Source: Mesobacillus maritimus
GTDB taxonomy: Bacteria > Bacillota > Bacilli > Bacillales > Cytobacillaceae
Length of the DNA stretch: 64,000 nucleotides
Reading direction: 5' to 3'
Assembly: GCF_023715205.1 (NCBI RefSeq)
Contig: NZ_JAMBNR010000018.1
Coordinates: 1 to 64,000 of the forward strand
Positions within the stretch are counted from its first letter, which is position 1, and each line of letters opens with the position of its first letter. A program made the position numbers and the translations under genes. A model generated the notes under the pieces. The model did no database searches. It was not told where the DNA came from and saw nothing but the letters and a program-made list of their open reading frames with translations. Shown in pieces: positions 35,806 through 43,983 of this stretch.

Positions 35806-37452
35806 ATGGATCGTCGTAGTTTTTTAACGTATATGGGAACCGGTACTGCTGCTATTGTGGCGGCAACTTCAGGATTGGAGGCATTTGTTCCAAAGGCTAG
35901 TGCGGCAACAGCAAACCATTTAATGGATGGACAACCAAAGGGCGGGAAAGGAAAACCTCTTACTGTCCCATTTAAAGAAATCAACCGTTCATGGGAAAAT
36001 GATCTTCTTCTCCCGAAAGGCTATAGCTACAATATCGTTGCATCATATGGCGATGTCATCAATTCAAAAGGTGAAAAGTTTGGAGATGCCGCTGACTTAA
36101 CGGTTTACTTTCCAATCGATAGTTTAGAAGGCGGAACCAACTCTGAAGAAGGTCTGATCTGGGTGAACCATGAATTCCCTGAGCCAGACAATTACATGCA
36201 AATCCTTGGCATCAATCCAGATACATACAATAAAAAAGATCTTGCGAAATACCCTGAGTTTTTGAAAATGCAAAAAGAAGCGGTTGGCGGTTCCGTCATT
36301 CATGTTAAAAAAGAAAAAGGCAAATGGACCTTGGTTCAAGACGACAAGTATAACCGTCGTGTGGATGGAACTACTCCAATTCAATTAACTGGTCCGGCTG
36401 CAGGAAGTTCTGCGGTAAAAGGTGCAAAGACCGTTGAAGGTTCACTAGGAAACTGTAGCGGCGGACTTACGCTTTGGAACACGGCTCTCTCTTGTGAGGA
36501 AAATACAGAGTATGGCGATGATTATGGGTGGCCAAACTTTACGGACGAGCATTACGGCTGGGTAATGGAAGTTGACCCATTCGACGCGAAAGCACCAGTT
36601 CGTAAACACACGGCGCTTGGTCGTTTCGCACACGAAAACGCAGCAATGGGTCAAACAAAAGATGGCCGTGTTGTCGTATACATGGGCGATGACTCCCGCG
36701 GCGAATGCTTTTACAAGTTTGTCAGTAAAAAGAAATACAATCCAAACAACCGCAAGGCAAACTTCGATCTTTTAGAAGAAGGAACGCTATACGTTGCTGA
36801 CCTTAGTGCACAAAAATGGATTGCGTTAGACTACGAAACAAATGAAGATCTGCAAAACTATGAAAAAGACGGCAAGAAGTTTTTTACAAGCCAAGCAGAC
36901 GTGTTAACGTATGCACGTGAAGCAGCAGCTGCTGTTGGCGGAACCAAGCTCGATCGTCCAGAAGACGTAGAAATTCACCCAATTGACGGAAGTGTTTTCT
37001 TATCGTTAACCAACAACTCCAAACACGGAAACTTCCATGGCCAAATCTATCGTTTTGTTCCAGCAAACAGTGACCATGGTAGCGACAAGTTTACGTTTGA
37101 AGTCTTTATTGCTGGTGGTCAACAAAGCGGAATTACTTGCCCAGATAATCTTCATTTTGATAGCAAAGGAAACCTTTGGGTAGTTGAAGACTATAGTGCA
37201 ACGGAAGATAACCAGTATGCTCAATATAAAAACTGTGGCGTGTTTATGGTGCCAACAGATGGCAAGAACTACGGCAAACCATTCCAATTCGCTTCAGGCC
37301 CTCAAGGGTGTGAAGTCACCGGACCATGGCTAACACCAGATGAGCGTACGTTGTTTGTGGATGTTCAGCATCCAAGCACATGGAACCAACACCCAGGTCA
37401 AAAGTTCGGTCGCTCTTGCTTAGTCGCGATTCAAGGTGGAAATTTTAGATAA
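35806..37452 (+). CDS. phoX: Tat-exported PhoX-family (DUF839) phosphatase
   Basis: The 548-residue protein begins with a twin-arginine signal (DRRSFLTYMG, hydrophobic stretch, cleavage near KASAA). The mature part is the DUF839/PhoX beta-propeller with conserved blocks NHEFPEP, CSGGLTLWNTALSCEEN, GRFAHENAAM, YMGDDSRGECFYKF, LDRPEDVEIHP and EDYSAT. PhoX enzymes use Ca and Fe cofactors, which explains folded export by Tat. It should release phosphate from organic esters outside the cell. Its own tatA and tatC follow, like phoD-tatAd-tatCd in B. subtilis. Upstream Pho boxes fit the role. Confidence 0.93.
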   Translation: MDRRSFLTYMGTGTAAIVAATSGLEAFVPKASAATANHLMDGQPKGGKGKPLTVPFKEINRSWENDLLLPKGYSYNIVASYGDVINSKGEKFGDAADLTVYFPIDSLEGGTNSEEGLIWVNHEFPEPDNYMQILGINPDTYNKKDLAKYPEFLKMQKEAVGGSVIHVKKEKGKWTLVQDDKYNRRVDGTTPIQLTGPAAGSSAVKGAKTVEGSLGNCSGGLTLWNTALSCEENTEYGDDYGWPNFTDEHYGWVMEVDPFDAKAPVRKHTALGRFAHENAAMGQTKDGRVVVYMGDDSRGECFYKFVSKKKYNPNNRKANFDLLEEGTLYVADLSAQKWIALDYETNEDLQNYEKDGKKFFTSQADVLTYAREAAAAVGGTKLDRPEDVEIHPIDGSVFLSLTNNSKHGNFHGQIYRFVPANSDHGSDKFTFEVFIAGGQQSGITCPDNLHFDSKGNLWVVEDYSATEDNQYAQYKNCGVFMVPTDGKNYGKPFQFASGPQGCEVTGPWLTPDERTLFVDVQHPSTWNQHPGQKFGRSCLVAIQGGNFR

Positions 37453-37530
37453 TAAAAACCAAGACATTTGGTAAAAGAAGGTGTAAACAAAACAAGGTTT
37501 ACACCTTCCTTATAAGAGAGGAGTCTTGTC

Positions 37531-37713
37531 ATGATTACCGTGTGCAAACAACATGTCAATCAGGGATTGAAAATGATCTTCCTCCCCCATATTCAGCCAA
37601 TTCATAATGAGGAGAAATTGACTGGCGACGTGAAATGCCAAGTCTGCTCGCAAAACGCTGACTACAAATTATACAACTTCGAACGCCAGCGAAGACACAA
37701 ACAAGCGATTTAA
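37531..37713 (+). CDS. small Cys/His-containing protein between phoX and tatA
   Basis: The 60-residue protein has a C-x-x-H pair near the N-terminus (VCKQH) and CQVCSQ near residue 36, followed by a basic tail (ERQRRHKQ). The four residues could form one zinc site. AGAGAGGAG lies seven bases before the ATG, and tatA starts 12 bases after the stop, so it is translated within the phoX-tat operon. I do not know its function; a role in Tat assembly, metal handling or regulation would be a guess. Confidence 0.75.
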   Translation: MITVCKQHVNQGLKMIFLPHIQPIHNEEKLTGDVKCQVCSQNADYKLYNFERQRRHKQAI

Positions 37714-37727
37714 AAGGAGGAAATGTG

Positions 37728-37952
37728 ATGCTACAAAATATCGGAATCCCGGGGTTGATTCTCATCCTTGTCATTGCGCTCGTGATTTTCGGGCCGAAAA
37801 AACTTCCGGAAATTGGCCGGGCCTTTGGAAGCACTTTGAAAGAGTTTAAAAAGTCCACTCGTGAGTTAGTTGGAGAGGATGATGAGAACTCTACAGGTAA
37901 AGATGCAACAGACGCGAAGGAAAAGAAAGCGAAAAAGTCTGAAGCGGTGTAA
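37728..37952 (+). CDS. tatA: twin-arginine translocase subunit TatA
   Basis: The 74- to 75-residue protein has the TatA pattern: one transmembrane helix (about 8-22), the [14 protein letters not shown] hinge and amphipathic helix (about 22-45), and a charged Lys/Glu/Asp-rich tail. It forms the Tat pore component with TatC. The ATG is at 37728, with AAAGGAGG ending nine bases upstream. It resembles the TatAd paralogue that serves phosphatases in Bacillus. Confidence 0.94.
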   Translation: MLQNIGIPGLILILVIALVIFGPKKLPEIGRAFGSTLKEFKKSTRELVGEDDENSTGKDATDAKEKKAKKSEAV

Positions 37953-38054
37953 CAGGGAAATTTTCTGATAAAGGACCTTGTGGAGAGCTAATGCTCAACT
38001 GTGGAAAACTAGAAGAGATAGGAGATGTAGGTAGTGTTCTTATACTTGCATCTT

Positions 38055-38232
38055 TTTTTATGAAAAGTAACTTCTTCAACTTTGTTGCGTATTTAAGCTG
38101 AGAATAATTGATAAGGTATCTTTTCCTGCTAAAAGCGGAAATGGCTTGCAAATGACGTAAAAAGTTACTTATCACCCGTTAAAATCGATTTTAACATTTT
38201 AACGACGACAATCTTTATGAAAAGTAGCCTTA
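38055..38232 (-). repeat. family B dispersed element, copy 2 (diverged)
   Basis: It shares with copies 3 and 4 AACTTTGTTGC near the left end, CGTTAAAATCGATTTTAAC and TTTTAACGACGACAATC near the right, and the AGTAGCCTTA end. TATGAAAAGTA is repeated at 38059 and 38217. It fills the tatA-tatC gap and ends at the tatC ribosome site. Confidence 0.55.
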
Positions 38233-38249
38233 TGAAAAGAGGTGGAATG

Positions 38250-38981
38250 ATGGAAAATCACGAAATGAATATCGTCGACCATTTAGGTGAACTGCGAAAG
38301 CGTTTGTTCGTTGTCTTGGGAAGCTTTATTTTGCTATTTATTGTTGCGTTTATCTATGTTGAAGAAATTTACCACTGGCTTTTGCAGGATTCTGAAATTC
38401 AGCTCGCCATTCTCGGGCCTAGTGACATCATTTGGGTTTATTTTATGCTTGCAGGAGTTGTCACACTCGCCGGCATCATCCCGATTGCTGCGCATCAGAT
38501 CTGGCTGTTCGTCAAGCCCGCCTTGTCAGTGAGTGAACGAAAAGTAACATTAGCTTATATTCCGGCATTATTTATCTTATTTATCGGTGGAATCAGTTTT
38601 GGTTACTTTATCATTTTCCCGATTGTTTTTGACTTCTTGCTTAGTTTGGCCGGGGATTTGTTCATGAGCTTTTTTACCGCTGAAAAATACTTCCGGTTTA
38701 TGATGAACATCGTTCTTCCGTTCGGCTGTTTGTTCGAGCTACCGGTCATTATTATGTTCCTAACTAGCATCGGCGTGCTAAACCCGTATCGTCTTGCGAA
38801 AATGAGAAAGTATTCGTACTTCGGCTTAATTGTCACCGCTGTTTTGATTACCCCACCGGACATTGTTTCCGATATTTTGGTCGTCATTCCGCTGCTGTTT
38901 TTGTACGAATGCAGCGTGATGTTATCTAAAATTGTGTATCGTAAAAAACAAAAGCAGGAACAGGAACTTGCACTGAACTAA
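38250..38981 (+). CDS. tatC: twin-arginine translocase subunit TatC
   Basis: The receptor subunit has six transmembrane segments and the conserved N-terminal HLGELRKRL. A GFIFELPV-like FGCLFELPVIIMFL block precedes helix 4, and a PDIVSD block follows helix 5. It binds the RR signal of PhoX and forms the translocon with TatA. ATG 38250 (243 residues) is preferred, with AAAGAGG seven bases away; the frame extends to 38217 within the family B repeat. Confidence 0.94.
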   Translation: MENHEMNIVDHLGELRKRLFVVLGSFILLFIVAFIYVEEIYHWLLQDSEIQLAILGPSDIIWVYFMLAGVVTLAGIIPIAAHQIWLFVKPALSVSERKVTLAYIPALFILFIGGISFGYFIIFPIVFDFLLSLAGDLFMSFFTAEKYFRFMMNIVLPFGCLFELPVIIMFLTSIGVLNPYRLAKMRKYSYFGLIVTAVLITPPDIVSDILVVIPLLFLYECSVMLSKIVYRKKQKQEQELALN

Positions 38982-39068
38982 AGGAAGCGGCTGTGCCCCG
39001 GTCGCTTACCACCCGTCTGGAGCACTCCAATTTAGGTATGGCGAGTGAAAACGACTTGTACAAACAGA

Positions 39069-39120
39069 AAACACCCCGAAATCGAGGGCATGGTTTGCCT
39101 CCCATTTCGGGGTGTTTTTT
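39069..39120. terminator. bidirectional terminator between tatC and the GNAT gene
   Basis: A perfect 14-bp stem AAACACCCCGAAAT / ATTTCGGGGTGTTT with a 21-base loop is followed by a T run on the plus strand. Confidence 0.88.
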
Positions 39121-39139
39121 AAAAAAGATAAATGAATTT

Positions 39140-39619
39140 TTATGATAATTCTTTGATATACCAAGCATCCATCGCACCATGCTCTGAACCAGCTAATGGC
39201 TTTTCAAGGGCGCGGAAACCTAATTTGCTGTATAGGAGATTCGCGACTTGGAGTTTCGTTAATGTTTCTAAATAACAGTGTGTATAGTGGTTCTTGGCGA
39301 AGTTCAGTGCCACATTCATCAGTTCCCTCGAAAGGCCCAGCCCTTGAGCTTCAGGTGTGATGTAGAGCTTTTGCAACTCGCAAATCCCCTCTTTTTCTCC
39401 AAACGGTGCAATCCCTACACCGCCGACCACTTCATCTTTTTCATTGACGATAACCCAATACTTTGCATTCGTTTCTTGCTTATAGAATTGGTATAAACTG
39501 CTTAGTTGCGGGTCAAAGTAGGCTGTTCCTGGTATGTCTAAGCCAAAAGACTCCAATGACCGTTTAATAATCTGCTCCATTGCTTTATTGTCTTTTTCTT
39601 CAATTTCACGAATTCGCAT
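39140..39619 (-). CDS. GNAT-family N-acetyltransferase
   Basis: The 159-residue cytoplasmic protein has the GNAT fold: strand pair YWVIVNEKDEVVGGVGIAP, motif A LQKLYITPEAQGLGLSRELM (acetyl-CoA loop near 88-100) and YLETLTKLQVANLLYSKLGF at the end. The acceptor is unknown. It is convergent to tatC and unrelated to the neighbouring phosphatases by operon structure. Confidence 0.9.
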   Translation of the reverse strand: MRIREIEEKDNKAMEQIIKRSLESFGLDIPGTAYFDPQLSSLYQFYKQETNAKYWVIVNEKDEVVGGVGIAPFGEKEGICELQKLYITPEAQGLGLSRELMNVALNFAKNHYTHCYLETLTKLQVANLLYSKLGFRALEKPLAGSEHGAMDAWYIKELS

Positions 39620-39736
39620 GATCTCAACCCCTAGTTATCTAAACATTCTATTTTGGCATGATGTATTTTTTAATTATATACCAAATGATTAACCAAAAAG
39701 GAGATTGAGTTTTTTGGAGGAACCTTGCCATTTTGT

Positions 39737-39773
39737 TCGACAAAATCCGGGGCGTCCCTGTGACTTTTTCGAC
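39737..39773 (+). repeat. family A single unit
   Basis: TCGACAAAAT, CCGGGGCGTCCCTGTGAC, TTTTTCGAC. It sits between the GNAT promoter side and the phosphoesterase gene. The 3' flank is AT rich, without a clear G+T tract. Confidence 0.85.
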
Positions 39774-39797
39774 AAACAGCCTATCCTCTTTAAAGGT

Positions 39798-39836
39798 TTT
39801 GTAAATCTTTGTAAAGGCTTTATAAAATTTGTTAAT
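39798..39836 (+). promoter_or_regulatory. possible Pho-box-like repeats upstream of the phosphoesterases
   Basis: TTGTAA (39799), TTGTAA (39809), TTATAA (39820) and TTAATC (39832) recur at 10-12 bp. The grid is looser than at phoX, so this is weak. Confidence 0.3.
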
Positions 39837-40110
39837 CTAGGAATTTCTAAAACCTGATTCTATTGAACTGTTTGAAGGAATGGATTTGCTTTCTTTTTTC
39901 GTGTCAAGAAACGTTTTCCTTATCAATAGTCTGTTTCCCCTTCTTTTCACCTAAGACCTACTAATTGTTTTTTCTTCACTTTACACGTGTCCGTTCATAT
40001 TCTTTACATCTCCTAAACAGTCTAAATGAAATCCTTACGTTAAAGTTATCCATTTTTTATGAATATCCACTAAACTGCATAGGAGATGCAAAATAGGAAG
40101 GGGAATGGAT

Positions 40111-41049
40111 ATGCTTCACCAACAAAAAAGAACACAGATCAAATTAAAATGTTTAACTGCTATGGCGGCTCTTGGGTTGGCTTTTACAGTCGGAAGTCCA
40201 GCTTCATCGGCCCTCGCGAAAGCGGAAGAAAAGCCGAAATTTGAATTCGGAATTATCCCAGATATACAGTATTGCGACTGCGAGATTAATGGTACGCGTC
40301 ACTACCGTGTATCAGTGGACAAGCTGAAAGAGGCTGCACAAACACTGAATCAGGAAGATGTGGCGTTCACGGTTCAAACAGGTGATTTGATTGATCGCAA
40401 TCTTTCAAGCTTCTCAACCATTCTGCCAGTCTTCAACACGATCGAAAGTCCGAAATACCATGTTCTTGGCAATCATGACTTTCCTGTACCTACAAACGAG
40501 GTGGTCGACATTCTTGAAATGCCAAATCAATACTATGATTTTAAATACAAGAACTGGCGCTTTATTGTCCTTGATACGAATGACCTTAGTCTTTATGCCA
40601 ATCCGGTAGATTCTGAAAAATACAAAGAAGCTCAAAACATGTACGAATCGTTAAAAGCCAACAATGATATCAACGCACAAACTTGGAATGGCGGGATCAG
40701 CGAGGAACAGCTATCATGGCTTCGCGGGGTCCTTGATAAAGCCGCACAAAGACAGGAAAAAGTTGTTGTGTTCTCGCATATGCCTGTCGCGCCTGAAAAC
40801 AATCACAATGTCTGGAACGATGAGGCTGTCGTGAAAGAATTAGAAGCACACGGAAACGTCGTTGCTTATTTTAACGGTCATAATCATGCTGGCAACTACG
40901 ATTTAAAAAATGGTATTCACTACGTAAACCTTGAAGGCATGGTCGAAACCGCTGATACCACTTCCTACTCCATTGTCCGTGTGTTTAAGGATCATTTAGA
41001 AATCGATGGTTTTGGCCGTGAATCAGATCGTGTATTAAAAATTCAGTAA
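40111..41049 (+). CDS. secreted calcineurin-like metallophosphoesterase (ADPRM-like)
   Basis: The roughly 312-residue protein has a signal peptide (cleavage near SALAKA) and all metallophosphoesterase motifs: PDIQY, GDLIDR, GNHDF, FSHMPVAPE and NGHNHAG. The DIQY variant of the first motif is typical of manganese-dependent ADP-ribose/CDP-alcohol diphosphatases. Outside the cell it would split nucleotide diphosphate esters or similar phosphoesters. ATG 40111 is preferred because AGGAAGGGGA ends six bases before it; ATG 40105 is too close. The EEP gene follows by 87 bases. Confidence 0.9.
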   Translation: MLHQQKRTQIKLKCLTAMAALGLAFTVGSPASSALAKAEEKPKFEFGIIPDIQYCDCEINGTRHYRVSVDKLKEAAQTLNQEDVAFTVQTGDLIDRNLSSFSTILPVFNTIESPKYHVLGNHDFPVPTNEVVDILEMPNQYYDFKYKNWRFIVLDTNDLSLYANPVDSEKYKEAQNMYESLKANNDINAQTWNGGISEEQLSWLRGVLDKAAQRQEKVVVFSHMPVAPENNHNVWNDEAVVKELEAHGNVVAYFNGHNHAGNYDLKNGIHYVNLEGMVETADTTSYSIVRVFKDHLEIDGFGRESDRVLKIQ

Positions 41050-41060
41050 AGTTGGAAATG

Positions 41061-41081
41061 ACCCTCTGTTCATGAACAGAG
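41061..41081. promoter_or_regulatory. hairpin between the two phosphoesterase genes
   Basis: CCTCTGTTC / GAACAGAGG around AT is a perfect 20-bp palindrome without a T run, so probably only partial termination or mRNA stabilisation. Confidence 0.5.
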
Positions 41082-41136
41082 GCCCTTCCCACAAAATGAT
41101 AAGGATCCCATTTTAATAATAGAAGGAGTAATCGAA

Positions 41137-41976
41137 ATGAAGAAACTCGTAATCTTATTAACTGCCCTACTGTTGTTCATTGTTCCACTAGGCTCCGCTT
41201 TTGCAAGTGAACCGCTGGAGACATCCGACAAAGCTATTTCATTAAAAGTAATGTCTTATAATATCCATCATGCTGCAGGGATTGATGGTGTTTTGAGTTT
41301 AGAGCGCATCGCAAAGGTCATTGAAGATTCAGGGGCTGAAATCATTGGTCTTCAGGAAGTGGACAACCATTGGTCTGAAAGAAGTGAGTTTGAAGATCAA
41401 GCTAAGTGGTTAGCTGATCGTTTGGGTATGCATTATACTTATGCCGCAAACCTTGACCGTGAACCTACAAATCCAGGGGAACATCGCCGCCAATATGGAA
41501 CAGCCGTTTTAAGTAAATATCCGATTATCCAAGCAGAGAATTACCCGTTAACGAAAATTGGGAACACCGAACAGCGCGGTTTATCTGAAACGATCATGAA
41601 TGTAAAAGGACATCATCTAAAATTTTATAACACTCATTTGGCATTAACGTCTGCTGAGCGTGAAATCCAAATCCAAGAAATCATTGAAATCGCCGGTAAA
41701 ACAGAAGGTCCTAAAGTGATCATGGGCGATCTGAATGCCAAGCCTGACAGCACGGAAATGCAGCCATTACTCGCACAATATAAGGATTCATTCGCCGATC
41801 AAAACGAAGCTTATACCATTCCAGTTGAGAATCCGAATAGAAGAATTGACTATATTTTCACCTCGAATGAAATGCAAACAGCTCATTCGGAAGTCATCTC
41901 AACCATTGCGTCCGACCATTTACCAATCGTAACGGAGATAACATTTGATCCGACTGTATTTAAAAAAGGCAACTAG
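41137..41976 (+). CDS. secreted endonuclease/exonuclease/phosphatase-family hydrolase
   Basis: The 279-residue protein has a signal peptide (cleavage near SAFAS) and the EEP fold: MSYNIHH, GLQEVD (metal Glu), YNTHLAL (His), IMGDLNAKP (Asp, Asn), RIDYIF and ASDHLPIV (catalytic His). Such exported enzymes cleave phosphodiesters, for example lipid headgroups or nucleic acids. Pairing with the metallophosphoesterase and closeness to phoX suggest phosphate scavenging. Confidence 0.9.
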   Translation: MKKLVILLTALLLFIVPLGSAFASEPLETSDKAISLKVMSYNIHHAAGIDGVLSLERIAKVIEDSGAEIIGLQEVDNHWSERSEFEDQAKWLADRLGMHYTYAANLDREPTNPGEHRRQYGTAVLSKYPIIQAENYPLTKIGNTEQRGLSETIMNVKGHHLKFYNTHLALTSAEREIQIQEIIEIAGKTEGPKVIMGDLNAKPDSTEMQPLLAQYKDSFADQNEAYTIPVENPNRRIDYIFTSNEMQTAHSEVISTIASDHLPIVTEITFDPTVFKKGN

Positions 41977-41982
41977 TTTTGT

Positions 41983-42066
41983 CCGACAAATCCCGGGGCG
42001 TCCCTGTGACGTTTTCGGGTTGTTTCGACAAAAAACCGGGGCACCCTCACAAAGGCGCCCCGGTTT
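41983..42066 (+). repeat. family A pair, second unit altered into a terminator
   Basis: The first unit (41983-42020) is intact. The second (42023-42066) keeps TTTCGACAAAA and CCGGGG, but its core is replaced so that AAACCGGGGC (42033-42042) and GCCCCGGTTT (42057-42066) form a perfect 10-bp stem. On the minus strand a T run follows, giving a terminator for the sugar symporter. A G+T-rich tract follows at 42066-42260. Confidence 0.8.
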
Positions 42067-42076
42067 GCTCTTGTTT

Positions 42077-43498
42077 TTATGATGCTTTTCGTTGGGCTTT
42101 GCCGGCTTTTTTCCATAGGTCTTCCATTTGTTCGAGGGTTTTGCCTTTTGTTTCAGGTACCCATTTCCAAACGAAGATGGCGGATAGGACGCTCATTAGT
42201 CCGTAGAAGCCGTAGGTCATGCCGCCGCTGTATTCCATCATCATTGGGTATGTCGAAGAGATGAAATAGTTGGCAGCCCATTGTGCAGCTACGGCGATGG
42301 CAACGGCTTGGCCACGAATTTTGTTCGGGAAAATCTCGGAGATTAGTACCCAACAAATTGGTCCCCAAGACATCATGAATGATGCCGTATAGATGATAAT
42401 AAACACCAATGTACTCATGCTGATAATGTTAGCAAACGCTAAGCCTGCTACACCAAACATTCCAATTGCCATCCCAATCGAACCAGTGATTAACAATGGC
42501 TTACGTCCCCAACGGTCGACAGTATAAATCGCAACCACTGTGAAAACGACGTTAACAAGGCCCATAACAATTGTCTGCAACATTGAAGCATCTTTCGCCG
42601 CACCCATGCTTTCAAAAATACGTGGCGCGTAGTACAAGGCAACGTTAATTCCAACGAATTGCTGGAACACAGACAATAAGATTCCGACAACAATCACTAA
42701 TTTACCGTAAGCAAAGATTTTTTCCGTTTTTACATTTTTAGCAGATTGGACAGTTTGTTTGATTTCCCCTAAAACCAACTTCGCTTGCTGCGCTCCATTG
42801 ATTTTCGTGAGCACCGCTAGTGCCTTGTCATCTTGCTTTTGCATCGCTAAATAACGTGGCGTTTCAGGTACAAACAATAATAATAATCCGAATAACAAGG
42901 CTGGAATGGCCTCAGAAGCAAACATGTATCTCCAACCAATTTCATCAATCCACTCAATTGGTTGCCCTTTTGCAATGCCCCAGTTAACAAAGTAAACGAC
43001 AAGCATTCCGAAAATAATCATAAACTGGTTAAACGAAACCATTTTTCCGCGAATATCAGCTGGTGCAATTTCCCCAATATACATTGGCGTAATCGCTGAA
43101 GCCAACCCGACGCCAATTCCACCGATAATTCGGTACAGGTTAAATGTTAATAGTAAAGCAAGTGTTGGCTCTCCTGCTGTAAAAAACAAAAACTCTGGAA
43201 AAGCAGATCCTAGTGCGGATACGAAAAACAACACCGCAGCCACGATTAAAGACTTTTTCCGGCCAAACTTTGAAGCAAAATAACCGGAGATGAGTCCCCC
43301 GATAATACATCCAATAAGTGCACTCGAAGTTGTTGCTCCGTGAGCGAAGGATCCCAATCCTAAGCTATCAATCAAGTAAACTTGGATCGATTTTTCAGCA
43401 CCAGAAATAACCGCAGTATCATAACCAAAAAGCAAACCGCCAATCGCAGCGACAAGAGTAAGCGAGAAAATATACAATGCATTTCGTTGTTGTTTCAT
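42077..43498 (-). CDS. xylE: XylE-like sugar:proton symporter (MFS)
   Basis: The 473-residue sugar porter has 12 membrane segments and the signatures GGLLFGYDTAVISGA at the N-terminus, RxGRR-like FGRKKS, PETPRYL before the central loop, GINVALYYAPRIF, DRWGRKP and VPETKG at the end. Segments such as ALIGCIIGG and AAVLFFVSALGSAFPE closely recall E. coli XylE, a xylose importer. A XylR-type operator overlaps its -35, shared in design with xylF, supporting xylose as substrate. Two cre sites add glucose repression. Confidence 0.88.
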   Translation of the reverse strand: MKQQRNALYIFSLTLVAAIGGLLFGYDTAVISGAEKSIQVYLIDSLGLGSFAHGATTSSALIGCIIGGLISGYFASKFGRKKSLIVAAVLFFVSALGSAFPEFLFFTAGEPTLALLLTFNLYRIIGGIGVGLASAITPMYIGEIAPADIRGKMVSFNQFMIIFGMLVVYFVNWGIAKGQPIEWIDEIGWRYMFASEAIPALLFGLLLLFVPETPRYLAMQKQDDKALAVLTKINGAQQAKLVLGEIKQTVQSAKNVKTEKIFAYGKLVIVVGILLSVFQQFVGINVALYYAPRIFESMGAAKDASMLQTIVMGLVNVVFTVVAIYTVDRWGRKPLLITGSIGMAIGMFGVAGLAFANIISMSTLVFIIIYTASFMMSWGPICWVLISEIFPNKIRGQAVAIAVAAQWAANYFISSTYPMMMEYSGGMTYGFYGLMSVLSAIFVWKWVPETKGKTLEQMEDLWKKAGKAQRKAS

Positions 43499-43539
43499 AG
43501 CTTTTTAAGACGTTCACAAGTGAAGCGGTTCCATTTTAC

Positions 43540-43553
43540 CTAAAGCGCTTTCT
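43540..43553. promoter_or_regulatory. cre-like site in the xylE leader
   Basis: CTAAAGCGCTTTCT matches the cre core AAAGCGCTTT. It lies about 45 bases before the start codon. Confidence 0.5.
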
Positions 43554-43728
43554 TATTAACTCCACCATGCGAAGTGTCTTTTCCTCCTTTATATGATAGT
43601 CTTGTTCCCATTAGAGAGTAATTGTTCAGCGTACATCCCCTACACTAGAAATCTGCGTAATAGGATCCTCTGAGCCTTTATGATACCTTTGAAACTCACA
43701 TACTATTGTTTCCGTTTACATTTTATAA

Positions 43729-43798
43729 AGAAAACGTTTTCCTGTCTTTAAAAGATATTTTAGCATACCAATCTTAGTTTGTCTAATAGATAAACTAT
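43729..43798 (-). promoter_or_regulatory. xylE promoter with XylR-type operator and cre
   Basis: On the minus strand TAGACA (43785-43780) and TAAAAT (43762-43757) are 17 bases apart. TTAGTTTGTC-N5-GATAAACTAT (43774-43798) is a XylR-like dyad covering the -35. AGAAAACGTTTTCC (43729-43742) is a good cre just downstream of the start. Confidence 0.8.
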
Positions 43799-43940
43799 GT
43801 AAAAAGACACTTTTTTTCACAACATAGCTAATTTTTTTTAAGAGGCCTATTACTCTGGTGAAAACCGATTAAATGGTGATTCATTACGGAGACTTCCCAT
43901 TTGATAAATGCACTAGAAACTAATTTTAAGAGGTTATAAA

Positions 43941-43969
43941 AAAATAGACATGAAACCCATGTCTATTTT
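43941..43969 (-). terminator. intrinsic terminator after the Gfo/Idh oxidoreductase
   Basis: AAAATAGACATG / CATGTCTATTTT form a perfect 12-bp stem with a five-base loop; T-rich on both sides. Confidence 0.85.
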
Positions 43970-43983
43970 TACAATCAGTATAA

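Noticed and set aside
37531-37713. Dismissing the 60-codon frame as noise
   Set aside because: It was kept as a gene: good ribosome site, tight spacing to tatA and paired Cys/His residues argue for translation.
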